Below, one piece after another: positions 1-12,528 of a stretch of 64,000 nt of DNA (its first letter is position 1; the number at the start of each line of letters is the position of its first letter). Source of the stretch: Stercorarius parasiticus (taxonomy: Eukaryota; Chordata; Aves; Charadriiformes; Stercorariidae); assembly GCA_013396915.1 (NCBI GenBank), contig VWZL01000808.1, forward strand, positions 372,001-436,000, in the 5' to 3' direction. The translations under genes were made by a program, and so were the position numbers. A model generated the notes under the pieces. It ran no database searches. It saw only the letters and a program-made list of their open reading frames with translations, and was not told the origin of the DNA.

Positions 1-72
1 ATTAAAATTAGTATTCCACGCTATGTCCTGTGTGGGCAGGGAAAGGATGAACACTATGAGTTTGAGATAAAG
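1..72 (+). CDS. KIF16B: KIF16B coding exon (partial, start of PX domain)
   Basis: This is the 3' part of a coding exon cut by the window edge. It reads in frame from base 1 and gives 24 residues, including IPRYVLCGQGKDEHYEFEIK. A consensus donor (AAG|GTAAGT) follows at 73 and the exon ends in phase 0. The residues form the first strands of the PX domain of KIF16B, the kinesin-3 motor that moves early endosomes along microtubules. The assignment rests on joining this exon with the three downstream exons, which give one uninterrupted PX domain and the typical KIF16B C-terminus. The true 5' boundary, and the motor, FHA and coiled-coil exons, lie upstream of the window. The match to KIF16B is by recognition of the protein, not by a search. 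Confidence 0.9.
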
Positions 73-3000
73 GTAAGTGCTTTTCAGTTGCTTCTCCTTA
101 ACATTTGGTGTCTCTGTAGAAATGTTGCTTGCATTTGTACAACGGTAGCATCATAATAGCAATAATAGTAGAAAAATGCCCTTTGTTTAAAACCAAGTGG
201 TTTGTAGTTTTCTCTGTCTGGTTGTTAGTGTTGAGTGTGACAGCATCACAGTTAGCGAAGATGGAAACAGCGTCTGGAAACGCACCTGAGAATCTGCTGA
301 GTCCGGAAATCACCTTACTAACCCCAATGAAATGTAGGGGTTTTCCCACTAAGCGCAACTTTTGGTTCTGTGTCTTTCCATTGTCTGAGTGGCCTCAGTA
401 CTGCTAAATAAGAGCGGCTGTGAGGGGGCATGCACGATACAGGACACTACAAAGACAGGTATTTTTCAAGAGGATCCATTGTACACAGGAGGCTGGTGGT
501 CAAATGCTTAGGGTGAGCAGTTCCGGATCCAATATCGAATAATTCCATTGGAAGTGTTGCAGAGTCGAGGATTAAATGCATATTACTCACAGGAAAGCGC
601 TTTATTGAGATGTGAGTGTCAGGTATAGGAAATTCGTGGACTTGAAATATTTACCTGTAATAATGAAAGCATAATTAAAGTATTTTGCACACCTCCACAA
701 CAAAGACTTGATTCCTTTCAGGCTCTCTTTGTTGTTCTGATTCTTCCCACCCTGCTTTTCCAAAGTCTGGCTTCTCCAAACTGGTATCTGCTTCCCCTCC
801 ATTCTAGTGGCTTCCTCAGTTGATCCGTGCAGAAATGCTGGAAAAAAAAAAAAGCATATTCATTATGTTTCCTCTGGTACTAAGCCAGTGTTTTTTCAAA
901 GCAAGATGTGAAGTCTAATTGGAAATGTGTTCTCGGCGCATGTGGACATGTAGCACAACGTATGTACATGGCATCAGAGACAGAACTGGCAGCCGCCTTC
1001 CCTGAATGTGCTGCCAGATGCTTCCTTAGCTGGTGGAAGTTCGGAGGAGCGACCTGCCCTCACGGTCTGCAGGACCGTTGTTTGGCTGCTCACATTCTCT
1101 TTTACAAAGGCTTTTATTAAGATGGGCAATCTTAGCCCTGTTTGAGCTAATTAAATTTTCATCTCAAAAGGTATTGCACAGTTTGGGGATGGAATACTTC
1201 CTTTTGCTTTCTGAACTTTGAATTTCCTGGGGCCAGCAAAAGCCCAGAGCCATAGGGATGCTGAGAGAAGAGTAAGCGCGTACAAAACCTCCCCAGGGAC
1301 TATTTTAGCTGCCAACTCTTTTCAGCACACAGGATTTACTGAACTGGGTAATGGGTAGGGAAGCTAAATACAGTAAAAAGGTATTTTCTCTTTTTAGTAA
1401 GACGGTCGATTTTATTTTTTTTCCGAGTATTCTCCCTTCGTCCCTAAAACCCATGTAAGCATCTGTGAGATCTTAGGATGAAGGAACAGTTAAAGAGTAT
1501 GTGCAGGAAGACTTGAACTTACTTGGAAGGAAATGTAATAGAAGAAAACTGTTGGAAACGGTTGGGATTTGTAACCTGGAAAGAACTGGAGGATGTATCA
1601 AACAGAGATACAAATGCATGTGAAACTAGGCTCCAGCAGTTCTGTTGCCTTTATTTGGTTTCTGTGAGAACCTAACCTCAGGAATGGCACGGAAGGACTG
1701 GATGTTCTGGCTAAGAGTGGGGTGTATGGAATGCCTATTCTCTTCTGTCCTACTTGCCAGTACCATTTTTTCTCTCCCTCCTGTGCCATTTTTAGGCCGT
1801 GTCTAAAAGAAACTCCTGCTCAAATAGCTGCTTTTCAAAGCAAAGAAATGGATGACATATGGGGTATCATGGGCTATCACTTCAACAATTGTATTCTTTT
1901 CCTGTCAGCTTCCTTAGAGCGCTAAATATTTTTGTTGAAGCTCCTATGGACCTTAGTTTGGCAATCTTTGGTGTGTTTCTTACAGTCATTCCCTTACACA
2001 AATCATTCAACTGTTTATGCTTTTTCCTTTGCCTCCAGGCCTCTGTGTCACAGTGGGCTGCTTTTGCTGTGGTCAGGATTTGGCTCCAAGCTACAATCCA
2101 CAGACCTTCCTCAAACTTTTCTGTTTTAAACCTTTCCCCGGCAGAGCTCCCAGCTCTAATTTGATCTGTATTAATCTTCAGCTGCTGTTACTTTTTTTTC
2201 TGTGGGAAATCGGAATATATGGTCTAGTGATTTCTTTTGCCTTAAAAATCAGGACGGCAGGAAGACAGGGCAGGGAGAAGAGAACATGTACCTGTCTTTC
2301 ATCCCTTCTTGGTGGGTCAGGATGCTGTGTCAGTTGTTGAAATAATTCCTTCTTTCAGCCTTACTTTACTTTTGTTCAAGTTTATTTTCAGGTGGTCTCA
2401 TACCAGAATACGTGTCAGTCTTTGGGAAGAGCTGGGGCATTGTTAATCTCATTTCCTTTGACAGCTCCCAAATACGTTTTCTTTGCCAAGGTTCCTCTTG
2501 CTCTTGGGAAAATGGGTAGCTGACCTATTTGCATGTAACAGCACTTCGAAATCTGACGAAGGGGCAAGGGATGATTGAGTTGAGTTGTAAACCTTTGAAT
2601 CCCAGGTATCTCGGAAGTATTTTCTTCAGCAGATATTTCTAGTCATTGTGTTCGTAGTTAAATCCTGGCATATTGCTGAATAGGGGAGTAAATATAATAA
2701 ATTTCTATATGTAACAAATATATAAATTTCTTTTTGTGACATGCCGTAGTAAAAATTTTTCCCTTTATACATCAAAAGGGAGAGAGAGTTCCACTTTTCT
2801 TGGCAGCATCACGGTCAGTTCGTAAGTCTTTCAACCCGAACATACCATCCAAAAATGTTTTAGTGCAGGTTCAGCATCTTGTCCATCTAGGCATATACAC
2901 CACTTTGGAACAGGCCAACAAGGTGGTCTTGTCCACTCAGGTTCTTCCACTGGATACAGATCCTGCTTTAAGATGTTGAGTGACTCCCATGAGAACCTAT

Positions 3001-6000
3001 TGGAGAGAGTTCAAAGTCAAAGCAAAACCCATACTTCATTAGAGTTAAGATAGCACCTTCTCCTGTTGCAGCAAGAGATGTCACAGAACTCTTTGTGCTC
3101 ATCTGCTACTAAGAATTCAATCTGAATAGATGCATTTCCAAAAAAAACTTCCATTTGAGTGACAGTTTTATATGTTGTCTTTAAAGACAGGATGAAACAG
3201 TAGTAACTTAATCAGGTCTAAACATATTTACGTTAGAGCTGAGTCAGAGTACCAACACACTATTCTTGTATTCTTCTCTTCCTTTCATCTTGTTGTGATA
3301 ACGCGAAATATTCGGAGAAGGCTGAGCTAGAAACAGCATGTGGGAAGAGCTTTTGCATGGATAAGGCCGTTGGCATCTGTTACAGACAGTGCCTGTGGCT
3401 GCAGGCAGTACCTGTGGAGGGCAGAAGGAGCAGCGAGGCAGCAGGGAAGGGGGAACTCCCGCTCACATGAAGGCAACGGAGGGTCTCCTGAGAGCAGGTG
3501 AGGGAAGCAAAGCCTGGAATCGAGCCCAGCCCTGCAGGGGATCCTCTGACAAGAGGGAAAGTTTGTAGATAAGTCTGCTCATTTTTATTCAGCTTCCCCT
3601 CGTCGTTCTGAGTTCTCTCATTTTATTTATCCTGTTTGATATTCTTTCAAAACTGGCTTTTTCTTGTCTTTCAAAGCAGTTCAGTCATCTTTGCCGAGTT
3701 CTCTAAGGAGAAGGTCCAGGCAGATGCACCCCAAAGCAGTGCTTTTCTCCAGGTCTGAGCGCAGTTCTGCTCAGCCAAACGCTGGGGTGGGTCTGCTCAA
3801 AATGTCCGTCTTTCTAGTCACAGTTTCTTTCTGAGCTCCGTGAGCTATTGCAGAACTGGAGTAAAGCAGCAGCAGTGCTCACTGATACGTATTTCTGAAA
3901 GAAAATTCTGCATGCCCCATATCTATCTAAATTAGAGAGGGGGAAAAAAAAAAAAAAGCCCAATCTGTCCTTCTGTCCTCAACTCTACCAGATTAATACT
4001 CTCAATAATGAATAAAAAAAACTCTCCAAGAAATTTTTAAGCAAGTTTTAGTTTTTCAGATGCTGTATTCATAGACAGCGTGAGGAACAGTTTCAACAGT
4101 GTTTGTTTTGAGAAACACGAATTTTCACAATTACCGTAGACAGTTTAACCAGCCCAGATAAGTAAAGTGGGCATGTTCTGTTCTTTCTGATTGCTTCAGA
4201 ATCAGGTTGGAATAGTTCCTCCCCACCTGTGGTTTTTATTATATTTCCATGGAGCACAAGGGGAACAAATTCTGACATGCTTTACTGTGAAAGCTGCAAA
4301 TGTCTGTTAGGTTATTTCCTGTCAATCATCGTGCAGAAGAAAAGTTGAAGGAGGCAGGACTGTGGTTATTTCCTTTCAAAGTTTCAAGTTTTACATGGGA
4401 AATGGTGAGCTTGAATAAAAAGACAAAAGTCACAATTCCGAGGCAAGTGTAGGATCATATAAGTGCCTAGATAAGGGTATTTTGAAAATCTGTCCTACAG
4501 GTTTACTCAACCATATATATATTATTTTTTTTTTTAATTAAGAAAATATTTTAACTACCGTGTTAGCAAATTACAGGTAAAAAGTAAAGGGCTTTTAAAA
4601 TTTGCTTTACTTGCTACTGTTCAAAAGATTTGAATATGTCTCAATCCCATACATACAGAGCCTATATAGTCTGCCATACAGCTCTTTTTAAATGGGGGAA
4701 AGGAATCCCAGCCCCAGCTGGTTGGATCAGCTGTAGAAGTAAAAGGCCCTCTTCTGGAAATGCTATTGCTATGCCAAGTGCGTTGTAAATCTCCTATTGA
4801 TTCTAATAACGTTATTGTTGAGCTTTGGGGACTGGTTAAGGTTTTGTTTAGCTTTGAAATTCATTTTCTAATAATATCGGCAGTAACAACAATACAATTT
4901 TGAATTGCGTTACCTGCTAGTCTCATTACAAGAATTAGGAAAGTAAACGAAGAGGACGACAGGGACAGAGTCGGGTCCAGCCAAGCCACCAGGGAACGCT
5001 CTGCAGAAAATCCTTCAGTTTTCCCGTTTTCCTTCCTGTCCATCTCTAACAAGTTGTTTATTAAACTTTGCAGAAGAAAACTGATAAATAATTGGCTGCG
5101 GGCAATTTGATTTGGGTAAGTTTGATACCAACTTATCACCTAGGGAGCTGCCAGATGCACAACTGACAACTCGATTGGCGAGCTGACATACACGCTCTTC
5201 CCCGGGCTGTGCAGCTGGAACAGTCCTGGATGCTTTGTTCTGGATGGCTCCCCTAAAGGTGTACGTCTGCGACAAACCTGGGGGGGAAAAGCGGTCACTT
5301 TCGAATAAAGATCACGTGCAAATGGAATTATCACAGCAAAATTTCACAAATGAGAAATATTAAAATACAGAATTAAAGCAGAAGACGTAACATCTTTATT
5401 TTATGATTATCCATTGCACTCTGATGTTTACTTGAATATTGAAACCACAAAGCCCTTTATATTGAAGTAATTATTCAGAACAAAGCGGTTAATTGGTTAA
5501 TCAAGAGCAGCGTAGCTTGCGTATTCCTGAATTGTTACTTTTTTATAGTTTTTTAGTTAAGCCTGCCCTACGCATGTTAAATCCATTCACTTGATTTGTA
5601 AAGTTTGAGCGGCTGTTAACAATCTATTGAGGGAGGGCAACTGCGTGAATTTTTTTAGTAAGGAAACGTAGTCCATCGTGCAGATGTCCTAGTAGCAGGC
5701 CAGCTTATTGGTGACGTGAAAGATGACTTTTATACGAAATAATTAATTTACTTTATGGAGATGTACTAGAATAACCTACATTTTAATATTTGTGAAAAGT
5801 TTTGAGAAGGCCGATGGTGTTTGCTTACGTCTTTCAGTTAAAAATAGAGGTAAACATAGTGGGGGGAAAAAATCCACCAACAAAGCAAAACTAAAAACCT
5901 TGGTTCCTCATGTCATAAGACATGCCATGATTGTTGGTTTCCAAACCACTTTGCCCAGTTTCACTGCTGTGTATACACCAGCAAAGGCGATGGGGATGGG

Positions 6001-7336
6001 GAAGGGTGGACTGGAGGTGAATTTGTTGTGAGCACGAGGTAGCAGTTGTCAAGAGCGGTGCTTGGGTGCTGGTTTCTTCTGCCTTTATTGCTCTGGGTTG
6101 GTTTTTTTGTTTTGGTTTTTTTTCCCCTACTCAGTTATCTTGCTCCATGGTGACTTTCTGTCCCTCTACCTTCAAGACGCTCAGTAGTGAGGCATCTGTT
6201 TGCTTGTTTTAGGAGTCACTTTAGGATTAAAATCCAAGCCTGCGTCTTTGTGAAATGCAGTTTATGAAAATGCTTATTTTCAATCTTCACACATTAAATT
6301 CATAGCTAGGCAGAGGCAATATCGCTTATCAGGCCTGTTAGATTAAAAAAAGCAACAGTCTTTTCAGGTTTCGGCAATGCCAGTTGGCTTTTCCCACCTT
6401 TACTAGGTGGTGTAGAAAAATGCCCCGTCTCCCTGCAGCATTGCTCCTTGCTACCCGTGGATCACCAGAGCTACAGAAAGACCTCACTGTAAAATCAAAG
6501 GCTCCGGTCATAGGACTTTTGTGAGCCGCTTACAAATTTCTTTCATTTCACCTAATTTCAAACGGTGAAAAATTTTCTTTCCCTGAAATTTTTGTTGGTT
6601 TCTCAGGCTCAGCCAGAGTTTGGTGAATAACTGATGGCAAGGTTGGCCTGCCCTCCCGCTTCGCTCCTGTTGCTATGCGCTTCATTCACAGGAGTAATTC
6701 TGTTGATTTTAATGAAACTTCCTGGATAAACGGGATGTTCATCAACGTATTGATGACACAGGCACAGAATGCTTTAAAGTAATATCTTCTACTGAAAGCC
6801 GGCGTATATAGTTTTTTACCCTACAAATTGGGATCCCATTCTATGTGATAATGAACTCTGTGTGTCTGAGAAACTTGTATTTATTATTTGTGTGTGTATC
6901 TGTGTATACGTGTGTGTGTGTGTGTATGAGAATATATCCATTTCTGTGGATGTATGGAGAGGCTATATTACAGTTGTGCTGGGTGTTATTCATTCATTAA
7001 GGGAGCACCCGCTGATTGTAATGCTGTGAGCTGTGTAGATGCACCAAGGAGTGACTGGGCGTATTTTAATATGTTTACAGCCTTGTCAAACCACGCCGGA
7101 ATAAGGAATAAATGCGTTCAGTTTTTTTGCTTTGCAATCAGCATTCCTTAATAAATACAGTTCTGTCGCTGTAATGGAAGAAAAATTAAGTAAACCTATA
7201 AAAGCTTATGGATTTAAGGGAACTAAGAATTTAGTCTGGTTTAGTCTGATAACCTTGTGTACTGCGTGGTTTTTAGTGTTATGCATTGTGTGGTTTTACT
7301 TCTGTTTCTTCTCTTTTTTTTTATTGTCTGATACAG
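73..7336 (+). other. KIF16B: KIF16B intron (between first and second visible exons)
   Basis: This 7.26-kb phase-0 intron has a GTAAGT donor and a strong acceptor: a long pyrimidine run in the last 40 bases, ending ATACAG. It is AT-rich. Apart from short A or T runs and a TG-type microsatellite at 6901-6928, I see no repeat family, RNA gene or credible coding exon in it. Open frames in this stretch are under 110 codons, lack recognisable domains, and are best read as chance. Confidence 0.8.
6901..6928. repeat. (TG)n microsatellite, alternating pyrimidine-purine
   Basis: Twenty-eight consecutive bases strictly alternate pyrimidine and purine. They are mostly TG with one TATACG interruption. 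This is a simple repeat likely to vary in length and is the kind of sequence able to adopt Z-DNA. It lies in the KIF16B intron about 400 bases before the next exon. Confidence 0.85.
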
Positions 7337-7426
7337 ATAACAGTCCTGGATGAGACGTGGACAGTGTTCAGGCGGTACAGTCGTTTTCGGGAAATGCATA
7401 AAACTTTAAAACTGAAGTACCCAGAG
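7337..7426 (+). CDS. KIF16B: KIF16B coding exon (PX domain, phosphoinositide-binding motif)
   Basis: This 90-nt exon is phase 0 at both ends, with acceptor ATACAG and donor GAG|GTAAGT. It encodes 30 residues running from ITVLDETWTVF to KLKYPE. The central RRYSRF is the canonical PX motif. In PX domains the arginine here contacts the 3-phosphate of phosphatidylinositol 3-phosphate, which fits KIF16B's known recruitment to early endosomes. The following EMHKTLKLKYPE matches the PX helix leading to the proline-rich loop. It joins in frame to the preceding exon (...YEFEIK) and to the next one (LATLEFPPKK...). The motif shows no broken or missing key residue. Confidence 0.95.
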
Positions 7427-8327
7427 GTAAGTTAGGGTAAAACTTCTTTTGCAGAAAAGGGTGGAGGTAGAGACTTGAAAATAAGGGTTTTTTCTGAAAG
7501 ATGTTTACTCAAAACCAATATTCCTCTCACCCGTATGCTTCTAGTAAGATTGGCAAGCCCTTCAGCAGTTTAAAGCTTCAAGGCTTCTAGATACAGGATG
7601 GATGTTGCAGTGGAACTGTGACTCCGCGTGTTGCCTCGAGGCATTAATTCCCTTTACTGCTGACTGGCATTGTTCCCTGGAGGTTCCCGTTTTGTTCATT
7701 GCAAGGTACTTGCGGTCAGATCGTGTCATGCTGACAACCCCTCATTTAACAGAAGAGCGTTGTTCCACAGATACCCTTTTGTAATAGTGGCTTCCAGGTT
7801 TCTGCAAAATGGAGAACTGATCTTTCTGAGCACCTCGGAGACCCTGGGCATTCAGGATATGAGGAGCTGTGCCTGACAGAGCTTTATTTCGTCAGAGTGA
7901 GCGTTTGTAGAATTACAGTTCTTGGTTTCCACATCTAACTTTTAATTATTAACATTTGGCTTCCTTTCTACTTGTTCCCTTGGCTATTAGAAGAAATAAA
8001 TCAAACAAGCAGTGGAAGTGATCCTGATTTGAGAGTTAGCACAAGTAAAGAAGCCTGGGCCATATATTTATGGGCAATATATTAAAAAAACACTAATATG
8101 CTCAAAAAAGAGAGATGCAATCCTGTGCAAATGCTTTCTTGGTCTTCATTGACATATTCTTTAAGCTAAAAACTAACCGAGCATGGAACGACCTTGAGTT
8201 TTAAAGAATAAAATATGTAGATCTGTGTTTTGTAGGGATTCTGGGACTTAAGATCATTCACATTCCAAAACACTATGAAAATCTGAAATTGCAACTGCCA
8301 CACACCAAATATCTAAGGAAAAGTTTC

Positions 8328-8361
8328 AAAAAAAAAAAAAGAGAGAGAAAAGAAAAGAAAA
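8328..8361. repeat. A/G-rich low-complexity tract
   Basis: A run of thirteen A is followed by GAGAGAG and AAAAG units, so the tract is purine-only over its whole length. It could be an old poly(A) tail, but no retrocopy is recognisable upstream of it. Confidence 0.7.
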
Positions 8362-10392
8362 TTAAGTCATTTATTCTGATTGTCAGAAAAATTTTAAAGG
8401 TAAAAATGAGTTTTGAATGGAAAATTGAAATGTTCTCTTTCCACAAATGCTTTTAAAAATATTACATGTGAATGAACGTCAGTATCATATTTTAGATTTG
8501 AATGAATTGTGATTTCCTCTGGAATGCTAGAGTTATTGTCTGTCGACGGTAATATCCTAATTGCATCGAACTCTTGGAAAAACAGCTAGGCAGTCATCCA
8601 GTTGAAGTAGAAAGGGGCCACCTGAATCCCTCTGCAGACTGATCTTCCCCGTTTAGGAAAATGTGTTTGAGTTGTCTTTTTCAGAGTCTGTTATCGGTCC
8701 TGACAATAAATCGAGGAGTAATTGAATTTGGCTTTTACAGTTATGTCAGAGGGAGATCAGCTTCTTTCTTATACGTAGTAATTAGATTCAGGAGAAATCT
8801 GATGTTCTTAAAGCTACTATTAAAACGTCCTGTGTGCTGCGGCATATTCATGTCACCTTTTCGAGTCGAACGTTTGTGGTTCACGGTACAAATTCAGGCT
8901 TTTTCGGTGTTACAGGAGGGAGTGGGAGTTTTCTTGGTTTTTGTTTGTTGTGAAGAACCATGGGAACATAGGAGTGGTATTAATAGGTCAAAATAAAGTC
9001 CAGCATCCAAGAACATGCAACTCCATACAACTGAGGAAAAAAATCTCAGCCTAGAGCTAAAGGTACATAGTTTTCTTCGTCTTGGAATCTTCCTAGCTGA
9101 AGTTATTTTCGTTGTAATTAGGAAGTCATGATTAATATTTTTCCTGAGGATTTTATCTATATTTTCCATTCGCTACACCACTCACTTTATAGGTATCTTA
9201 TATAGGCAATTTTCTTTTGCTGCTTTGTTTTTTAGCTTCTTCCTGCTGTTGGTGGTCGTGCTTGCAAGGTTGATACATTCTCTAGCTTAACGTGCCAGTT
9301 GGTTTCTTATTGACACTTCTGTGTTGCCATATGTCTGTGTCTTAGGTAAACTTACTGAGATCCATATCTAGTACATTAAAGGAATTATTGGTTTAACTAC
9401 GCAGATGATTAAATTTCTAATTTCCACGTAGGAAACGCTTCACAGGAAGTTTTATTAAGTTATCTGTTCCCTTCTCAACAATTTTTGTAAGTCGGGGCAA
9501 GTACCAAGTCTTATAAGTTTGCCAATATAACTTTCCCTGAAATACCATACTCTTTGAAGAAGCATAGTAACGTGTTTTGGCTTCTCATATGCTTGAAAGA
9601 CATGCTTAGTCATGTTATTTGCTGAAACAACAGATCTATAGCTTTAGTAGTATCTTCTTCCAGCCTTTATCAAGCCTCCACTTCACAACAACCTTCAATA
9701 AATTACCAGTGAGGTTCAAGTATGCGTATCTTTGCCAAGGACAAAGCACACTGAAGTTCAGGAGAAGCGAGATGAGAATTTGATCATGTCATCTACTGCT
9801 TCTAGATAGGTACTGTCACTTAAGTACCTGTTCTGGAAACCCTTGCAGCACTGATGTTGTCTTCTCTATGTTACATAGTACAGGCCGTTGCCTTGTGTCC
9901 ACTCCAGCTGTGGGACTTAGGGCAGCGCGAGGAAATGGCGAGTTTGTGGGCAGAAGAAACCTAGCTAATACGCAGTTGGTTTCTTCTACTCGTCAGCATT
10001 TCTATAAACTACTGTGTCCTTGTTTATCAGAGGGGAAAAGCACATTGCGATGGATGAAGCACATAATATTGTATGCTGTCTTGAAGATTTGGTGTTTGTT
10101 TTCTTTGAAGGAATTTCATTATCAATGTTACATACGCGAATGATTGATAGCTTCCCGTATTTTTACCTTTATTTAAAATAGCCTTAATTTATGGTAATTT
10201 TGGATTAGTTCTGCAACGTGAGTAGGAGTTCAGTTTGTTTGGTAAATTGAAAATCATCTGTCTGCGTCTGCTCATCTGTCATTGACCTAATTTGGGATTC
10301 ACCATGATGCTAAAATGCATTTTAATACCAAACTTGGCAAAGTTGCATACTTAGTTACAGCATATTATTCCAAAGAAAGTTGATCCTTAAAA

Positions 10393-10482
10393 GCGATGTT
10401 ATCAGAATCCACCAGAGCTGAATTTTATCTTGCATAGTTCACCTTCCAACTTCCAACAATTAATATTTATAATGAACAGCGA
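10393..10482 (+). repeat. Left arm of a long intronic inverted repeat
   Basis: This 90-base segment reappears as its reverse complement at 11631-11717. Alignment by eye gives two single-base differences plus one short region of difference (TTCCAAC against TCTA), so identity is a little over 90 percent. Both ends stop sharply: the bases outside the arms do not match. No known repeat family was recognised in it. Confidence 0.9.
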
Positions 10483-11630
10483 AAATACTGTGGACGTGTT
10501 TAATGTATGAGTGTCCTGCTCTTAGAAGTGAACTTTACAGCTCATTAGTTGCTGAGCTCTGAGTTACTACATCAGTATTTTAATAATTTGCTGATCTTGC
10601 ATTTCGTGTTGCTGCCACTGAATTCCCAGAGGAACGTATTGGCAAACTGATTTATTAGGAAGGTTTAAAAAAAAAAAAAACCTATCTCTTTCAGAAGCGG
10701 AAACTATCTAATGTCTTCCAGTCTTACAATATGCCATATATTTTATACACCTGCACGTTTCTTCTAATGTAATTAAGTGGCTGCTGACAACTGGATATCA
10801 GTTGTCACGTGCAAATTTTGAAAGACTGAAGAAGCTGCAGCAGGATGAGATCGTACCAGTGACAGATAAGCACCAAGCATTTAACAGTGCCTGGTTTTTT
10901 TAGGTCTGCATGATTGTCATTTGCCCAGCTTCGGCTTTCTTACGCTGCTACGTTATTAATGACTCCCTTATTATTTTTGGAATTCTAATTAAGACCATAC
11001 TTGGCTTTCAGTTGCAGTAGTCTCCGTAATGAGTGTACTTTTTGTTTGGTGGTAGTCAGAAACGGGAGCAAACGGGGTCTTTAATAGAGAAGTGAGAACT
11101 TTCAGAGTAAGATTCTCCTTTTTGTCCTTCCTCTTTATCTTTTCTTATCAGTTCATGGTTTTGAAACACTACCAGAGTGCTGGTTTCTGCAGAAAACCTT
11201 CCCTTCCTGATCACCGTCTTGCTGTGAGGGAAAACCCACTCTCCCATCTCTGTTAGTTCAGCAAGGTCAAGTGATGTACTGTTGTGGTGGCCGGTGCCCC
11301 CTTCTTCATGCTTTCTTATCTCTTCCCTCTTTCAAAGGAGAGCAGAGGAACAATTGTCTATTTGTTTTTACCTACCCAAATCCAGCGTTTATGAAGTCCT
11401 TCCTTATTGTGGGAGTCCTTAATTCCTACTTGCATCGAGGTGTCTAAGTTGGGTTTTGTGGGGTTTTCGCTGTAGGCTGTGCTTATGGAGTTCCCTGTCA
11501 ATCTTCTTGAAACATCTTTCTGTGTGCATAAAAAAAATCTCTACGTGGTGTTAAGGGAAGGACCTGCTATTGCTGCATTTTTATTAATAGTAGTGATTCT
11601 TGACTTAAAATATTAGTTAAATCCATGGAT

Positions 11631-11717
11631 TCGCTGTTCATTATAAATATTAATTTAGAGTTGGAAGGTGAACTATGCAAGATAAAATTCAACTCTGATG
11701 GATTCTGATAACATCGC
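11631..11717 (-). repeat. Right arm of a long intronic inverted repeat
   Basis: This is the reverse-complement partner of 10393-10482, separated from it by 1,148 bases. In the KIF16B pre-mRNA the two arms could fold into an extended duplex. I see no target-site duplication outside the arms and no transposase frame between them. It may therefore be an inverted local duplication rather than a DNA transposon, but I cannot decide. Confidence 0.9.
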
Positions 11718-11917
11718 CAAAGAGAAGCTATATGGTATGCTTGCATTTATGGAGATTCATTCATGGAGATAAGGGCGTATGCCTGTAGGCAAGACTTCTA
11801 CAGGAGTGCCAAAGCTATTGACTTCTAGCTTATTCAACAGAATAAGCAATAATTTGTCTATTCGTATTTGATGAATGGAGGTCTGTATATAAATACATTT
11901 TTGTATCTTTCACAGTC

Positions 11918-12209
11918 TCATAGAATCATAGAATAGTTTGGGTTGGAAGGGACTTTTAAAGGCCATCTAGTCCAACCCCCCTGCCAGGAGCAGGGACATC
12001 TTCAACTAGATCAGGTTGCCCAGAGTCCCGTCCAACCTGACCCTGAATGTTTCTAGGGATGGGGCACTTACCACCTCTGGGCAACCTGTGACAGTGTTTC
12101 ACCAACCTCATTGTAAAGAATTTCTTCCTTTATATCTAGTCTAAATCCACCCTCTTATAGTTTAAAACCATTGCCACTTGTCCTATCACAACAGGCCCTG
12201 CTAAAAATT
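11918..12209 (-). mobile_element. CR1 LINE 3' end (tail/UTR part)
   Basis: The segment opens on the + strand with the complement of the CR1 terminal octamers (TCATAGAATCATAGAAT). It continues with the familiar 'gggttggaaggg...ccatctagtccaacccccctgcc' type of sequence (lower-case match, given in parts). It runs 3' to 5' on the + strand, so the element lies antisense to KIF16B. It ends at the ambiguous base at 12210. CR1 elements are non-LTR retrotransposons, normally truncated at the 5' end and often without target-site duplications. Confidence 0.92.
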
Positions 12210-12210
12210 N
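12210..12210. other. Ambiguous base (N) at a CR1 junction
   Basis: This is the only N in the window. It falls exactly where CR1 tail sequence meets CR1 reverse-transcriptase sequence, which suggests consensus uncertainty or a collapsed gap between repeat copies. Confidence 0.95.
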
Positions 12211-12528
12211 CATGTCCACCTTTTCATCCACCAGTACCCCCGAGTCTTTCTTGGCAGGGCTGGTCTCAGTCCCTTCATCCCCTAGCTTGTATTGATAGCA
12301 GGCGTTGCCCCGACCCAAGTGCAGGACCCTGCACTTGGCCTTGTTCAACCTCATGAGGTTCACACGGGCCCACTTCTCAAGCCTGTCCAGGTCCCTCTGG
12401 ATGGCATCCCATCCCTCAGGTATGTTGACCGTACCACTCACCTTGGTGGTGCTCACAGACTTGCTGAGGGTGCACTTGATCCCCCTGTCTATGTCATTGA
12501 CGAAGATATTAAACAGTCTAAACCACAA
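12211..12528 (-). mobile_element. CR1 LINE reverse-transcriptase fragment (dead)
   Basis: The minus-strand translation contains [27 protein letters not shown] and [13 protein letters not shown], then a [21 protein letters not shown] stretch. These are characteristic of the C-terminal reverse-transcriptase region of CR1 ORF2. In an intact element several hundred bases of ORF2 should separate this part from the 3' tail, yet the tail begins right after the ambiguous base at 12210. Either the copy has an internal deletion, or two CR1 copies abut, or the assembly was joined here. The frame is a remnant and not a host gene. Confidence 0.9.

Noticed and set aside
10785..10807. 9-bp-arm hairpin TGACAACTG...CAGTTGTCA
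   Set aside because: A couple of such short hairpins are expected by chance in a window this size. Mentioned only because it lies in the loop of the large inverted repeat.
12136..12528. 130-codon minus-strand frame
   Set aside because: It is the CR1 reverse-transcriptase remnant and interrupted by the ambiguous base, so it is not a host gene.
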